Below are positions 1-7,129 of a stretch of 13,588 nucleotides of DNA, piece by piece; position 1 is the first letter of the stretch, and each line of letters begins with the position of its first letter. The notes beneath the pieces were generated by a model that searched no databases, had not been told where the DNA came from, and saw nothing but the letters and a program-made list of their open reading frames with translations. The stretch comes from an uncultured SAR324 cluster bacterium. GTDB lineage: Bacteria > SAR324 > NAC60-12. The translations under genes were made by a program, and so were the position numbers. The DNA lies in the NCBI GenBank assembly GCA_902513935.1, contig CABXOR010000044.1, forward strand, positions 1-13,588, read 5' to 3'.

Positions 1-1316
1 GTACATTGTTCAGATTTCGTGCCTTTGAAAATATATGTCCATAATTTTGCACCTTCGGCATTATATTTTGCGGCAAATGCATCATAATTTTCTTGCATAT
101 CTGTACCATTACTTTCAGTTTGAGTAGTGTATCCAGCCAACGCAACTGCTTCATCAGATAGAATTGCCAGCGAAGTTCCCGAATCATCAAGCTTTGTTCC
201 AAATGTTTTGCTCCAGCGTTTAGGACCCATCTTATACATTTTCAGCAGAAAAACATCAATACCTCCTGTTGATTTATTCCCGTCAAGAGACCGCATCATA
301 CTTCCAGTAAGATACAAACCAGTTCCTGAATCAGCTGCAATTGCCTGAAGACTGATCCCTGGATTTAATTCAGTCGCCCACATTTTTTCACCGGTTTTGC
401 GGATCTTCATTAAATTGAAAGGAGATGCGGCAGAAACATAAATATGTCCTTCCGAATCCAATGCCATTCCATTTCCTAATACTTTTCCAGACATTCCGAT
501 TACTTTTGAAGATAATTTTTTGCCATTTACATCATAAGTCAACTTGATAACAGCAGAATTGTTTTTTCCCTGTGAAAGACCACTCAAACTAAGTTGACCT
601 GATTTTTTAATTCGCAAAACTACAGACTTAACTGAACGTCCAAAACCAGGTTGATGAATCCAATTCAGGAAACCGCTTGGGGCATATTTTGCCAGAAATA
701 AATCTGACTCTTCTCCACTTTCACTTACACTGGTGTTTCCTGCAAGATAGACATTACCATCCTTATCAACAGTAATTGCAAAACCAGTATCGTCACCTTG
801 CGTCCCAATTTGTTGGCTCCATGTCGTGCGAAATCCAAGTTTAGTTGTAAGATTTTTTTTCAACAAAGCACCATTTATAGCTTTTATTTCAGCACTCAAA
901 CGTATTTGATGAAACTCTTGTGCAGAATAAACTCCTTTGGGAGACAACACGATTCTTTTATTACCGTCCTCTAATTCCGGTAGATTCATGCGCACACAAT
1001 TTCTGAAATCATAGGAGCTAATTTGTATGGTGCCCGAACATTGCGTATCTTCAGTGTTGACAGTAAGCGTTAGAGGATCAATTGGAACATTAAATTTCAA
1101 AACAATTTTTTCATTTCGTTTAACAGTGATTGCATTGTCTCTCGGTTCTATCGAAACAAGTTTTGGAGTTATAGGTGAAGTGTTTTTTGGTTTTTCTATA
1201 ACAACATTTGCAGTTCCGCTGCACCCTCCCAAAAATACATTCATTAGAAAGCTTACAAATACAACTGAACAAGTAATGTTGGCTGTTAAATTCAATTTAT
1301 TAATTTTATTCTTCAT
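1..1316 (-). CDS. Lipoprotein with Ig-like domain and SBBP beta-propeller repeats (3' end beyond window)
   Basis: The reading frame is open from an ATG at 1316 to the left edge, giving 438 residues with the C-terminus missing; an in-frame stop lies four codons upstream of the ATG. Residues 1-32 form a lipoprotein signal peptide with lipobox LGGC, so Cys32 should be lipidated after cleavage. Residues about 52-160 resemble a bacterial Ig-like domain of the Big_5 type (SIEPRDNAITV, then LKFNVPIDPLTL). From about 174 onward come repeats of roughly 50 residues, each with a core like GFAITVDKDGNVYLAGNTS followed by FLAKY and a Trp, which is the SBBP seven-bladed-propeller signature. About five blades are visible, some degenerate. 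The likely role is a surface or periplasmic binding or structural protein; no enzymatic motif is seen and no ligand can be named. It diverges from the DUF4105 gene. Family assignment is fairly sure, function unknown. Confidence 0.85.
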   Translation of the reverse strand, partial: MKNKINKLNLTANITCSVVFVSFLMNVFLGGCSGTANVVIEKPKNTSPITPKLVSIEPRDNAITVKRNEKIVLKFNVPIDPLTLTVNTEDTQCSGTIQISSYDFRNCVRMNLPELEDGNKRIVLSPKGVYSAQEFHQIRLSAEIKAINGALLKKNLTTKLGFRTTWSQQIGTQGDDTGFAITVDKDGNVYLAGNTSVSESGEESDLFLAKYAPSGFLNWIHQPGFGRSVKSVVLRIKKSGQLSLSGLSQGKNNSAVIKLTYDVNGKKLSSKVIGMSGKVLGNGMALDSEGHIYVSAASPFNLMKIRKTGEKMWATELNPGISLQAIAADSGTGLYLTGSMMRSLDGNKSTGGIDVFLLKMYKMGPKRWSKTFGTKLDDSGTSLAILSDEAVALAGYTTQTESNGTDMQENYDAFAAKYNAEGAKLWTYIFKGTKSEQC

Positions 1317-1347
1317 CTGTGAAAATCATGACATTTATCTGGTTCCT

Positions 1348-1376
1348 ACTATGCGATTTTACAGCAAGCATGTCAA
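1348..1376 (-). promoter_or_regulatory. Sigma70-type promoter for the propeller lipoprotein
   Basis: On the minus strand a perfect -35 box TTGACA (1376-1371) is followed by a 17-base spacer and a -10 box CATAGT (1353-1348), which matches four of six consensus positions. Transcription would start near 1341, leaving an untranslated leader of about 25 bases before the ATG at 1316. No convincing -35/-10 pair was found for the divergent gene at 1436. Confidence 0.6.
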
Positions 1377-1435
1377 TGTCTGAGGCACTTGAATTAATAG
1401 TAGAATTACAAAGATACAGAATTAAATAAGAAAAT

Positions 1436-3451
1436 ATGTTAGAAATAAATGCTACACAGAATGATACTTTATCAACAATCCGCGTGTTTATTTCTCATAC
1501 ATTTCGCTGGAGGCGATGGCTGTTACTTTGGCTTATGTTCTCTGCGTCCAGCATACAAGCTCAGCTTATAAAACAGAGTCCAGGACATGAGCTTGCTGAT
1601 AAAAAATCTGTTTTTTTGTCACTCTGGAAACAGGCTGACGAGCGCCAACTTACTCATCATCCTTATTGGCTGAAACTTTTACACTTTTATTCATTTGGTG
1701 AATCAGTCGGCCAATGGAGTTTTAAAAGTGATATAGTCAGTAGTGGATTTTTTCTTTCACAAGAAGGAAAAATCGATCCGACAGCCGAACTTAAAGCAAC
1801 ATTAAAAGCATTGCTATCACCACTCAGTGGAGACCCCAATCTACATGCACGGTGTAAATTTATTGCACGCTACAACTGGCTCCGAAGTAATCTTGATTTT
1901 CCGGAATTACCAAAAATGTCCTGCCCTCTATTTGAACGTTGGTCGAATCTAGAAGAAGCAACTGGGATCAGCATAGTATTTGTCTCATCTTATTTAAAAA
2001 ATCCGGCTTCAACATTTGGACATCTACTTCTCAAATTCAATTCGCGTAACCGTTATTTTGGACATTCTCTCCTCAGGCCCACATTAAATTTTGGGGCAAT
2101 GATTAATCCTGTTGACAACCCTTTAATCTATGCTTTACGAGGACTATTTGGGGGGTACGACGGAAGATTTACTGATGAACGATTTTATAATTTTAATCAT
2201 GTTTATGGAGAAAATGAATTACGTGATTTGTGGGAGTACCCACTATATTTTACAGTTGAACAGCAGCATCGTGTGGCCTATCATGCATGGGAATTGCTAC
2301 AAAACGTAAACTTTACTTATTATTTTTTTCTCGATAATTGTGCATATCGAATGGCAGAATTATTGGAAATGGCGTGGATCGACACAAGCCGAATCAATAC
2401 TTCCGGAGCAATTTGGGCTATTCCGGTAGATGTAGTGTTTAAACTAAAAAATATCAAAAAAGAATCAGGAGAACAATCTCTACTAGGGGATCCAAAACTG
2501 ATTCCGTCAAGACAAAGAAAATTGCAGAACCGCACAGCTCAATTAAGTGAAAAGGAGCAAAAACAATTGACGAAATTGATTGAATCTGGGAATTATTTGG
2601 ATTCAGATGAATTTCGCAGCTTCCCGGAACGGTCACGAGCAAGAATTATTGATGCTTTGCTGGACTACAGGCAGTATGTGAAAAGGGTCAAACCAACACT
2701 GAATCAGCAAAAAGAGCGTTCTGTACTGCTCCGTGTCCGTAGTGAACTGCCAATTCTGGAAAACAACGTCTCCGCAGAAATTCCTGAAGCCCCCACTGAG
2801 GGTACACCACCTATGCGTTTTCGATTTGGTGCAGTTTCAAACTCGCTATTGGGACCTGCACTGGAAGTTGGTACATGGGCAAATTATCATGATTTACTTG
2901 GAGATGAATCAGGACACCCGCAAAATACAGAAGTTGTAACGCTGGATTTGCATCTGCAGTTACGCAAAAACTCTTTTGAAGTAACACAATTCCAATTATT
3001 TAATATTCAAAAATTTGCCCTCAATCCAACAGGGATATCCGGAGATATTGAATGGTCATGGCGTGCGCGTGGAGGTTGGGAACGTGAACATCTTGGTTGC
3101 TTACCCTGCAGAAAATTTAGCATCGCTGGAGGTTTTGGCAGGTCAGTTTCAATTGGTGGTAAAGACTTGGAGTACCTTTTTTTAGATCTCTTTGGAGAAA
3201 TAAAAAATCATTCGTGGCCGGCAACAACTTGGGGTTATGCACCGCATCTTGGTATGTTGTGGAGTGTATTGGATATTTGGAAAATAAGGTTCGACGGAGG
3301 TTGGTTTAAAAGCATTTACGGTCCAAAAAAAGAATATTTCCATATTCGATTTGATCAACGTCTGACCATTGCTCCAGACTGGGATATACGGATGGAAATA
3401 GAACAGCTTGGAATTCTGGAAGGAACATTAGCTTTACATTATTTCTGGTGA
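1436..3451 (+). CDS. DUF4105 (Lnb_N-like) secreted protein with beta-rich C-terminal region
   Basis: This is a 671-residue protein. Residues about 24-43 form a signal peptide (RWRRWLLLWLMFSASS, cleavage near AQA-like residues 41-43) behind an unusually long N-terminal stretch. The only other in-frame ATG (residue 34) would cut the signal peptide, so the start at 1436 is kept although its ribosome-binding site is weak. Residues about 175-315 carry the DUF4105/Lnb_N core: STFGH with His196, then FFLDNCAYRMAELLE with Cys302. In this family the His and Cys are thought to form a papain/NlpC-like active site, which suggests an amidase, peptidase or acyltransferase; no substrate is established. Residues about 460-671 are rich in alternating hydrophobic/polar strands with many Gly, Trp and Tyr and end in HYFW, as in an outer-membrane barrel. 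The gene stands alone between a divergent lipoprotein and convergent lptC. Domain call confident, function open. Confidence 0.85.
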   Translation: MLEINATQNDTLSTIRVFISHTFRWRRWLLLWLMFSASSIQAQLIKQSPGHELADKKSVFLSLWKQADERQLTHHPYWLKLLHFYSFGESVGQWSFKSDIVSSGFFLSQEGKIDPTAELKATLKALLSPLSGDPNLHARCKFIARYNWLRSNLDFPELPKMSCPLFERWSNLEEATGISIVFVSSYLKNPASTFGHLLLKFNSRNRYFGHSLLRPTLNFGAMINPVDNPLIYALRGLFGGYDGRFTDERFYNFNHVYGENELRDLWEYPLYFTVEQQHRVAYHAWELLQNVNFTYYFFLDNCAYRMAELLEMAWIDTSRINTSGAIWAIPVDVVFKLKNIKKESGEQSLLGDPKLIPSRQRKLQNRTAQLSEKEQKQLTKLIESGNYLDSDEFRSFPERSRARIIDALLDYRQYVKRVKPTLNQQKERSVLLRVRSELPILENNVSAEIPEAPTEGTPPMRFRFGAVSNSLLGPALEVGTWANYHDLLGDESGHPQNTEVVTLDLHLQLRKNSFEVTQFQLFNIQKFALNPTGISGDIEWSWRARGGWEREHLGCLPCRKFSIAGGFGRSVSIGGKDLEYLFLDLFGEIKNHSWPATTWGYAPHLGMLWSVLDIWKIRFDGGWFKSIYGPKKEYFHIRFDQRLTIAPDWDIRMEIEQLGILEGTLALHYFW

Positions 3452-3544
3452 TTTATTAAAGCAAATATTGAATTTTGACATTTTAAGAGCACACCAAAAA
3501 TGAATAAAATATGGGAGTGTTTATTTACTTTTTACAATTTCATC

Positions 3545-3568
3545 AAAAATGAACGGCTGTCGCTCATT
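3545..3568 (-). terminator. Candidate intrinsic terminator after lptC
   Basis: Reading leftward about 17 bases after the lptC stop, AATGAGCG, a five-base loop ACAGC, and CGTTCATT form an eight-pair stem with one G-U wobble, followed directly by a short T run. The stem is only moderately GC-rich and the T run is short, so termination may be partial. No matching structure serves the converging gene that ends at 3451. Confidence 0.45.
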
Positions 3569-3584
3569 CATCTCTCTGCACTTC

Positions 3585-4214
3585 TCATTCATGCCGTAAC
3601 AACACCGGCTGTTTAAGATTTAATTCCCCTTTTGAAACATTGTATATGAGGCCGCTTCCATGCAAAGTGTGCCCTTCCCGCAATACCCTCACCGGTTTGG
3701 GGATAGTAAGAACCTCTTGTTTTGCATTATAGATTGCAGTTTCTGTGTGAACTTCAGAGCCGTCATTCCTCAAAAGCACTACATTCCCAGTAAGTGTTAC
3801 CCTGTTATCGTCCCACTCTATCAAGCCCTGTTCTGCAGTAATAAAAAGATCAACCTCCTGAGTAGGAAGGTTGGTTGATAGAGGCAAATTTGGTGGAGGG
3901 TTGACAGAAGAATTGTCTGAAACAAATACCCATATCGTTACCTGCTCAATACGCATACGACTGGATTTTTCCGAAATAACGGCCCTTTTACCTTTGAGTT
4001 TCCAACTTTTCCGCTCAAATTGGTAATCATTTACTATGATCTGCTCCAGATCTAAAACACCTCTTTCTTCAAAAGGAATATTTTCAGGTGGTTCGCTGAA
4101 GGAAAATAAATAATAGGCAGCTCCCGCTAGTGCTCCCAACAAAAGAAGAATCGTAAGTTCATTGCGATTTTCATGTAGAAAGGACGAATAGGTCTGAAGT
4201 CCCTGAGATTCCAT
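3585..4214 (-). CDS. lptC: LptC-like lipopolysaccharide export protein
   Basis: This is a 209-residue protein, slightly longer than typical LptC (about 190). Residues 19-38 form one transmembrane helix after a short cytoplasmic N-terminus; the rest is periplasmic. The soluble part shows the repetitive strand pattern of the LptA/LptC fold: LTGNVVLL near 141-148, ETAIYNAKQEVLT near 158-170, and LHGSGLIYN near 184-192. In known systems LptC sits in the inner membrane with LptB2FG and passes LPS to the LptA bridge. The end of the second gene of this operon lies 21 bases upstream of its ATG. It is last in a leftward three-gene operon and has no visible lptA, lptB or kdsC neighbour, unlike the usual proteobacterial layout. 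Region 100-118 is a Pro/Asn/Ser-rich insertion. The alternative is another LptA/C-fold protein, but the membrane anchor and size favour LptC. Confidence 0.82.
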   Translation of the reverse strand: MESQGLQTYSSFLHENRNELTILLLLGALAGAAYYLFSFSEPPENIPFEERGVLDLEQIIVNDYQFERKSWKLKGKRAVISEKSSRMRIEQVTIWVFVSDNSSVNPPPNLPLSTNLPTQEVDLFITAEQGLIEWDDNRVTLTGNVVLLRNDGSEVHTETAIYNAKQEVLTIPKPVRVLREGHTLHGSGLIYNVSKGELNLKQPVLLRHE

Positions 4215-4235
4215 GATAAGTTGAAGAAATATTAT

Positions 4236-4685
4236 TCAGAAACGGAATACAAAAATTGGAACCTCCCACTTTAAAGGAGCAGGTTTTACTTCACGCGAAA
4301 ATAATGGCATCATCTCAGATTCAATGAAAGCTGTATTTGGTTGTTGTGTACTAGATTGCGGAGAGGGCAGTTCAAGAAGATATGATTTGTCAAAACTTAA
4401 GCCTCCTACAACTAGGTATATCCCCAGTCCGTAGCCAAGTACTCCACCAATTGTTGTAGAAGTTATCAATGACTCTCTGAGCTGAATTCCTGAAACTAAA
4501 TGATAAGAAAAACCCATCGTGGCTCCCCATGCTGAGCCCCAAAGTGTGTTCCAAAAAACAGAGTACATTACCGGTTTCTTGGGGCCACCAAGTGGAATGA
4601 CCTCTTCCTGTGCTGAAATCACAGGAAGATTTATGCACCACAGTAAAACAACTAAAACAAATATTTTTTTCAGCCTTTGTCTCAT
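4236..4685 (-). CDS. Small secreted protein with two glycine-rich hydrophobic segments (unrecognised family, member 1)
   Basis: I do not recognise this 149-residue protein. Residues 1-25 form a signal peptide ending VISAQ. Two hydrophobic glycine-rich segments follow, at about 44-66 (FWNTLWGSAWGATMGF) and 73-95 (LITSTTIGGVLGYGLGIYL), with small residues spaced as in glycine zippers. Residues 105-135 are Pro/Ser/Gln-rich and probably flexible. The last residues are VPIFVFRF, an alternating hydrophobic tail with terminal Phe. The same plan occurs in the upstream gene ending at 4717 and in the divergent gene at 5404. A short AGG lies just before the ATG. It sits 31 bases after the preceding gene and 21 before lptC, so the three are probably co-transcribed. 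It likely acts in the periplasm or outer membrane; whether the hydrophobic segments insert in a membrane cannot be told from sequence. Confidence 0.8.
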   Translation of the reverse strand: MRQRLKKIFVLVVLLWCINLPVISAQEEVIPLGGPKKPVMYSVFWNTLWGSAWGATMGFSYHLVSGIQLRESLITSTTIGGVLGYGLGIYLVVGGLSFDKSYLLELPSPQSSTQQPNTAFIESEMMPLFSREVKPAPLKWEVPIFVFRF

Positions 4686-4716
4686 GTACCTGGTAAAAAT
4701 AAATATTTACAGTATC

Positions 4717-5154
4717 CTAAAATCGGAATTGGAAAATAGGGATCCTGAAATTTTGAACAGATTTGATTTCATTTTGTGAAATAATTGAACTTTGAATCGG
4801 CCGTAAAAGGTCATCTTTTCCCAGGAGTTGATCCAAATTTTCCGGCAAGATTGTTTCTGAGGGGACTATGATTGCGTTCTGCAGCATATAAAATCCAAAT
4901 AATGCGCCCAATGCTGTTCCAGCAATGAAACCGTTTTCAACCGTACTTTTCAGGGTGACGCTTGGATTCAGGGGATCCATGAACCAGACAACAACACCTA
5001 AACCTGCTCCGAAAACACCTCCGCCAAGGGTGTACCCCAACTCCTGCTTCATCATTATAGGTCCTGTTTCCTGTGCCTGCAAAGAAGCAGTGATCATCAA
5101 TAGAAAAAAGAAAGGTAAAATCCATTTTATTTTCCAGAGGGTGAGTTTTTTCAT
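4717..5154 (-). CDS. Small secreted protein with two glycine-rich hydrophobic segments (unrecognised family, member 2)
   Basis: This is a 145-residue protein that I do not recognise. Residues 1-27 form a signal peptide (hydrophobic core LPFFFLLMITAS, end LQAQ). Segment 39-58 (LGYTLGGGVFGAGLGVVVWF) and segment 75-92 (GFIAGTALGALFGFYML) are glycine-rich and hydrophobic, separated by a linker containing NPSVTLKSTVENG. Residues 100-135 are polar, and the protein ends RIPIFQFRF, nearly the same tail as its downstream neighbour (VPIFVFRF). Length, order of parts and tail match the next gene, so the pair probably arose by old duplication, although overall identity is low. It is the first gene of the leftward operon leading to lptC. 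No Shine-Dalgarno sequence is visible before the ATG. Candidate role: an envelope protein; anything more precise would be a guess. Confidence 0.8.
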   Translation of the reverse strand: MKKLTLWKIKWILPFFFLLMITASLQAQETGPIMMKQELGYTLGGGVFGAGLGVVVWFMDPLNPSVTLKSTVENGFIAGTALGALFGFYMLQNAIIVPSETILPENLDQLLGKDDLLRPIQSSIISQNEIKSVQNFRIPIFQFRF

Positions 5155-5207
5155 TATTGAAAAGCAATCAGGATTTATCTTTTGAGTAATGTCCGTTACA
5201 GCTCATT

Positions 5208-5233
5208 CCGTCGAGTGCTTGGTCGGGTTTTTT
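5208..5233 (+). terminator. Terminator-like hairpin with T6 tract, no rightward gene upstream
   Basis: On the plus strand an imperfect GC-rich stem (CCG at 5208-5210 pairing with CGG at 5224-5226, plus inner pairs around a loop near 5215-5218) is followed by six T residues at 5228-5233. It has the shape of a weak intrinsic terminator. The flanking gene on the left is transcribed leftward, so no known rightward transcript would need it. It could end an antisense or small RNA, or be chance. Confidence 0.25.
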
Positions 5234-5257
5234 AACAACAAATGCAAGAATATGAAT

Positions 5258-5263
5258 ATTATA
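5258..5263 (-). promoter_or_regulatory. Possible -10 box for the leftward lptC operon
   Basis: A perfect TATAAT lies on the minus strand about 100 bases before the ATG at 5154. No recognisable -35 box sits at the right distance (the sequence there is AT-rich) and there is no extended -10, so this is only a candidate in an AT-rich spacer. Confidence 0.3.
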
Positions 5264-5403
5264 ACCTACTAAATAAAATAAAGAGTTAAAGACGGTTTTT
5301 CTGAGTTTGAATGAGAATTGCATTTAGGCTACTGTGAATTTATCTGAAAAGTCCAAGTCTATTTCAAATTTTAATCTTTTTCAAAATTATTAGTCTCTTT
5401 TTC

Positions 5404-6084
5404 ATGTCCTTCTTTACCGCCATTCGAAGGTCTGTTTTAGTTTTAACAGTCCTTTTTTGTATAGTATCGCCTGTATTTGATATAGCAGCACAGGAGATTG
5501 ACGATGATCCCCTCATGTTAGATGAAGGCGATGAATTCGGTTTTGGGCAGTTCAGCGACAATGACTTTCAAAGCGGTGATTTTGGTTCCGGAGGGTTTCA
5601 AGATTTTGGAACCCAGCAGACACAAGACCCTCAAGATCCTTTCAACTCTCAGTTTGATTCAACTGATAAATATCTTGATGAAGGTGCGTTTTCTGATGAA
5701 AGTGAATCAACTTTGAAAGACGACCTGATTGGCCGTCGCGAATTATTATCACAAGAAGGAAAAGCTGCCCCCTCTAACTTAGGTTATGGTGCAGGAACCG
5801 GGTTGATGATTGGCACCTGGTTCGCGTTTATTCGAAAAGAAACCAACACTCGTCAGCAATTCCGCACTATAGGCACCAGTACTGTTATAGGAGCATTGAT
5901 AGGTATTATGTTAGGTACACGTAGTGTATGGGATCCCGGTGCCCCTCGTCCAGAGCATGATACTTCCCCTACTTCTCCTCCAGAGGGTGATGCTTCCCCC
6001 ACGGGTTTTTCGCAATCTCCTGCAGGTTGGTTATTTGCCCAGAATAAAGAATCGTTAAAAATTGCCTACCGCTGGAAGTTTTAG
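5404..6084 (+). CDS. Secreted protein with acidic Phe/Gly-rich disordered region and two glycine-rich segments (unrecognised family, member 3)
   Basis: This is a 226-residue protein that I do not recognise. Residues 1-30 form a signal peptide ending IAAQ. Residues 31-105 are highly acidic and low in complexity, with repeated Phe/Gly/Asp pieces such as DEFGFGQF, SGDFGSGGF and DPFNSQF; this stretch is probably disordered. Hydrophobic segments follow at 126-143 (LGYGAGTGLMIGTWFAF) and 157-171 (GTSTVIGALIGIMLG), the second similar to the GT-ALGAL and TIGGVLG parts of the two leftward small proteins. Residues 177-203 are Pro/Ser/Thr-rich and include a tandem ten-residue duplication. The tail KIAYRWKF resembles the FxFRF tails of the other two. 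It diverges from them across 249 bases. No Shine-Dalgarno sequence precedes the ATG at 5404. Shared architecture suggests a shared envelope role; the acidic region is unique to this member. Confidence 0.8.
   Translation: MSFFTAIRRSVLVLTVLFCIVSPVFDIAAQEIDDDPLMLDEGDEFGFGQFSDNDFQSGDFGSGGFQDFGTQQTQDPQDPFNSQFDSTDKYLDEGAFSDESESTLKDDLIGRRELLSQEGKAAPSNLGYGAGTGLMIGTWFAFIRKETNTRQQFRTIGTSTVIGALIGIMLGTRSVWDPGAPRPEHDTSPTSPPEGDASPTGFSQSPAGWLFAQNKESLKIAYRWKF
5950..6009 (+). repeat. 30-base imperfect tandem duplication inside the acidic secreted protein gene
   Basis: Two adjacent 30-base units (5950-5979 and 5980-6009) share CCAGAG, then TGAT, CTTCCCC and AC at the same offsets, and code for PEHDTSPTSP followed by PEGDASPTGF. 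The period is exactly ten codons, so frame is kept. This extends a Pro/Ser/Thr-rich linker between the second glycine-rich segment and the C-terminal tail. Confidence 0.65.
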
Positions 6085-6172
6085 CAACACTTACGCCAAA
6101 TTAAGGTAACACGTTTCTGTTTAAAGGGTATGGAAAACAATATTTGAACTTGAAACCTGAAAACTGATTACT

Positions 6173-7105
6173 TCACCTGCTGCGAATTATTTTGTGCAAC
6201 TGACGCATATTTTCTCGAAAACGGTAACTTATAGTGTTCAGCACAATTCCAATCCCCATACTGCCAAACCCTAACAACATAAATCCAGTTGCCAAAATTG
6301 CAGTTGGGACCTTATTTACATTTTCATCTTCCAGATAGTCCAGAATAACCCAGATTCCTGAGATTCCTCCAGCCAATATAAAAGCCAGTCCAATGCCCCC
6401 AAAAAAAGTAAAAGGTTTGTAAGCTTTCGTAATTCTGGCAATTTCTGTAAGCACCCTAAAACCGTCATGGAAAGTTCGTAATTTTGAAACAGATCCCTCC
6501 GGACGCTCCCGGTATGGTAATGGAACTTCTTTAATTCGGAATCCATAATCCAGTATCCGAATTGTCATTTCTGTTTCCACTTCAAATCCGGAGGAAAGAA
6601 TCGGAATGGATTGAACCAGTTCCCGACTATATGCACGATAGCCGGACATAATATCGGAGAGGTTGCTTTTAAAAATCCAGTTGACCAGTCTGCGTACCAA
6701 ATTGTTGCCAAAAATATGAAGCGGCCGGAAAGACGTTGCGGTGTATTCTGCTAAACGCACACCAACTGCCATATCTGCTTGTTCTTTCATCACCGGTTCC
6801 AGCAGTTTCCGGACATGCTCTGCAGAATATGTGTCATCACCATCAACTATCACATAATAATCCGCATCCACTTTCCGGAACATAATTGCAACCACATGCC
6901 CTTTGCCGGGACGCAATTCCTGGATCACTTCTACTCCACACTCTCGTGCGATTGCTGCGGTGCGGTCTGTACTGTTGTTATCAAAAACAATGATTTTTGC
7001 TTCAGGAATTGCATCCTGAAAATCATGTATCACTTTGCCAATAGTTATTTCTTCATTAAGGCAAGGAATCAGAATGGCAATCTTTACTTTATTGTTAGTA
7101 TCCAT
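6173..7105 (-). CDS. Family 2 glycosyltransferase with two C-terminal membrane helices
   Basis: This is a 310-residue protein of the GT2, DPM1/GtrB-like type. The GT-A nucleotide-binding start ILIPCLNEE is at 11-19, FDNNSTDRTA at 41-50, and the metal-binding DGDD at 88-91. The acceptor-side region includes DIMSGYRAYSREL near 151-163 and the KEVPLPYRERPEGS stretch near 192-205. Two transmembrane helices follow at about 233-256 and 267-290, with a short basic C-terminus. Such enzymes transfer a sugar from a nucleotide donor to a lipid carrier such as undecaprenyl or dolichyl phosphate, on the cytoplasmic face of the inner membrane; donor and acceptor cannot be read from the sequence. It lies 24 bases after the J-domain gene and is probably co-transcribed with it. 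No flippase or polymerase gene is beside it. Confidence 0.88.
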   Translation of the reverse strand: MDTNNKVKIAILIPCLNEEITIGKVIHDFQDAIPEAKIIVFDNNSTDRTAAIARECGVEVIQELRPGKGHVVAIMFRKVDADYYVIVDGDDTYSAEHVRKLLEPVMKEQADMAVGVRLAEYTATSFRPLHIFGNNLVRRLVNWIFKSNLSDIMSGYRAYSRELVQSIPILSSGFEVETEMTIRILDYGFRIKEVPLPYRERPEGSVSKLRTFHDGFRVLTEIARITKAYKPFTFFGGIGLAFILAGGISGIWVILDYLEDENVNKVPTAILATGFMLLGFGSMGIGIVLNTISYRFRENMRQLHKIIRSR

Positions 7106-7129
7106 ATATTGTAGATAAAAAGTAGTTGC

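Noticed and set aside
127..348. Rightward 73-codon frame near the left edge
   Set aside because: It is antisense to propeller repeats of the leftward lipoprotein, whose frame is open across the whole region.
1027..1383. A 118-codon rightward open frame
   Set aside because: It is antisense to the lipoprotein gene, whose signal peptide, lipobox and Ig-like domain are clear; its own sequence shows no domain.
3452..3544. Terminator for the DUF4105 gene
   Set aside because: Only AT-rich sequence with weak short inverted repeats is present; the hairpin at 3548-3568 has its T run on the other strand.
6085..6172. Search for a shared terminator between the converging genes
   Set aside because: No stem of useful strength followed by a T run was found on either strand.
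6779..7114. A 111-codon rightward open frame rich in Cys, His and Ile
   Set aside because: It is the reverse complement of the conserved N-terminal part of the glycosyltransferase.
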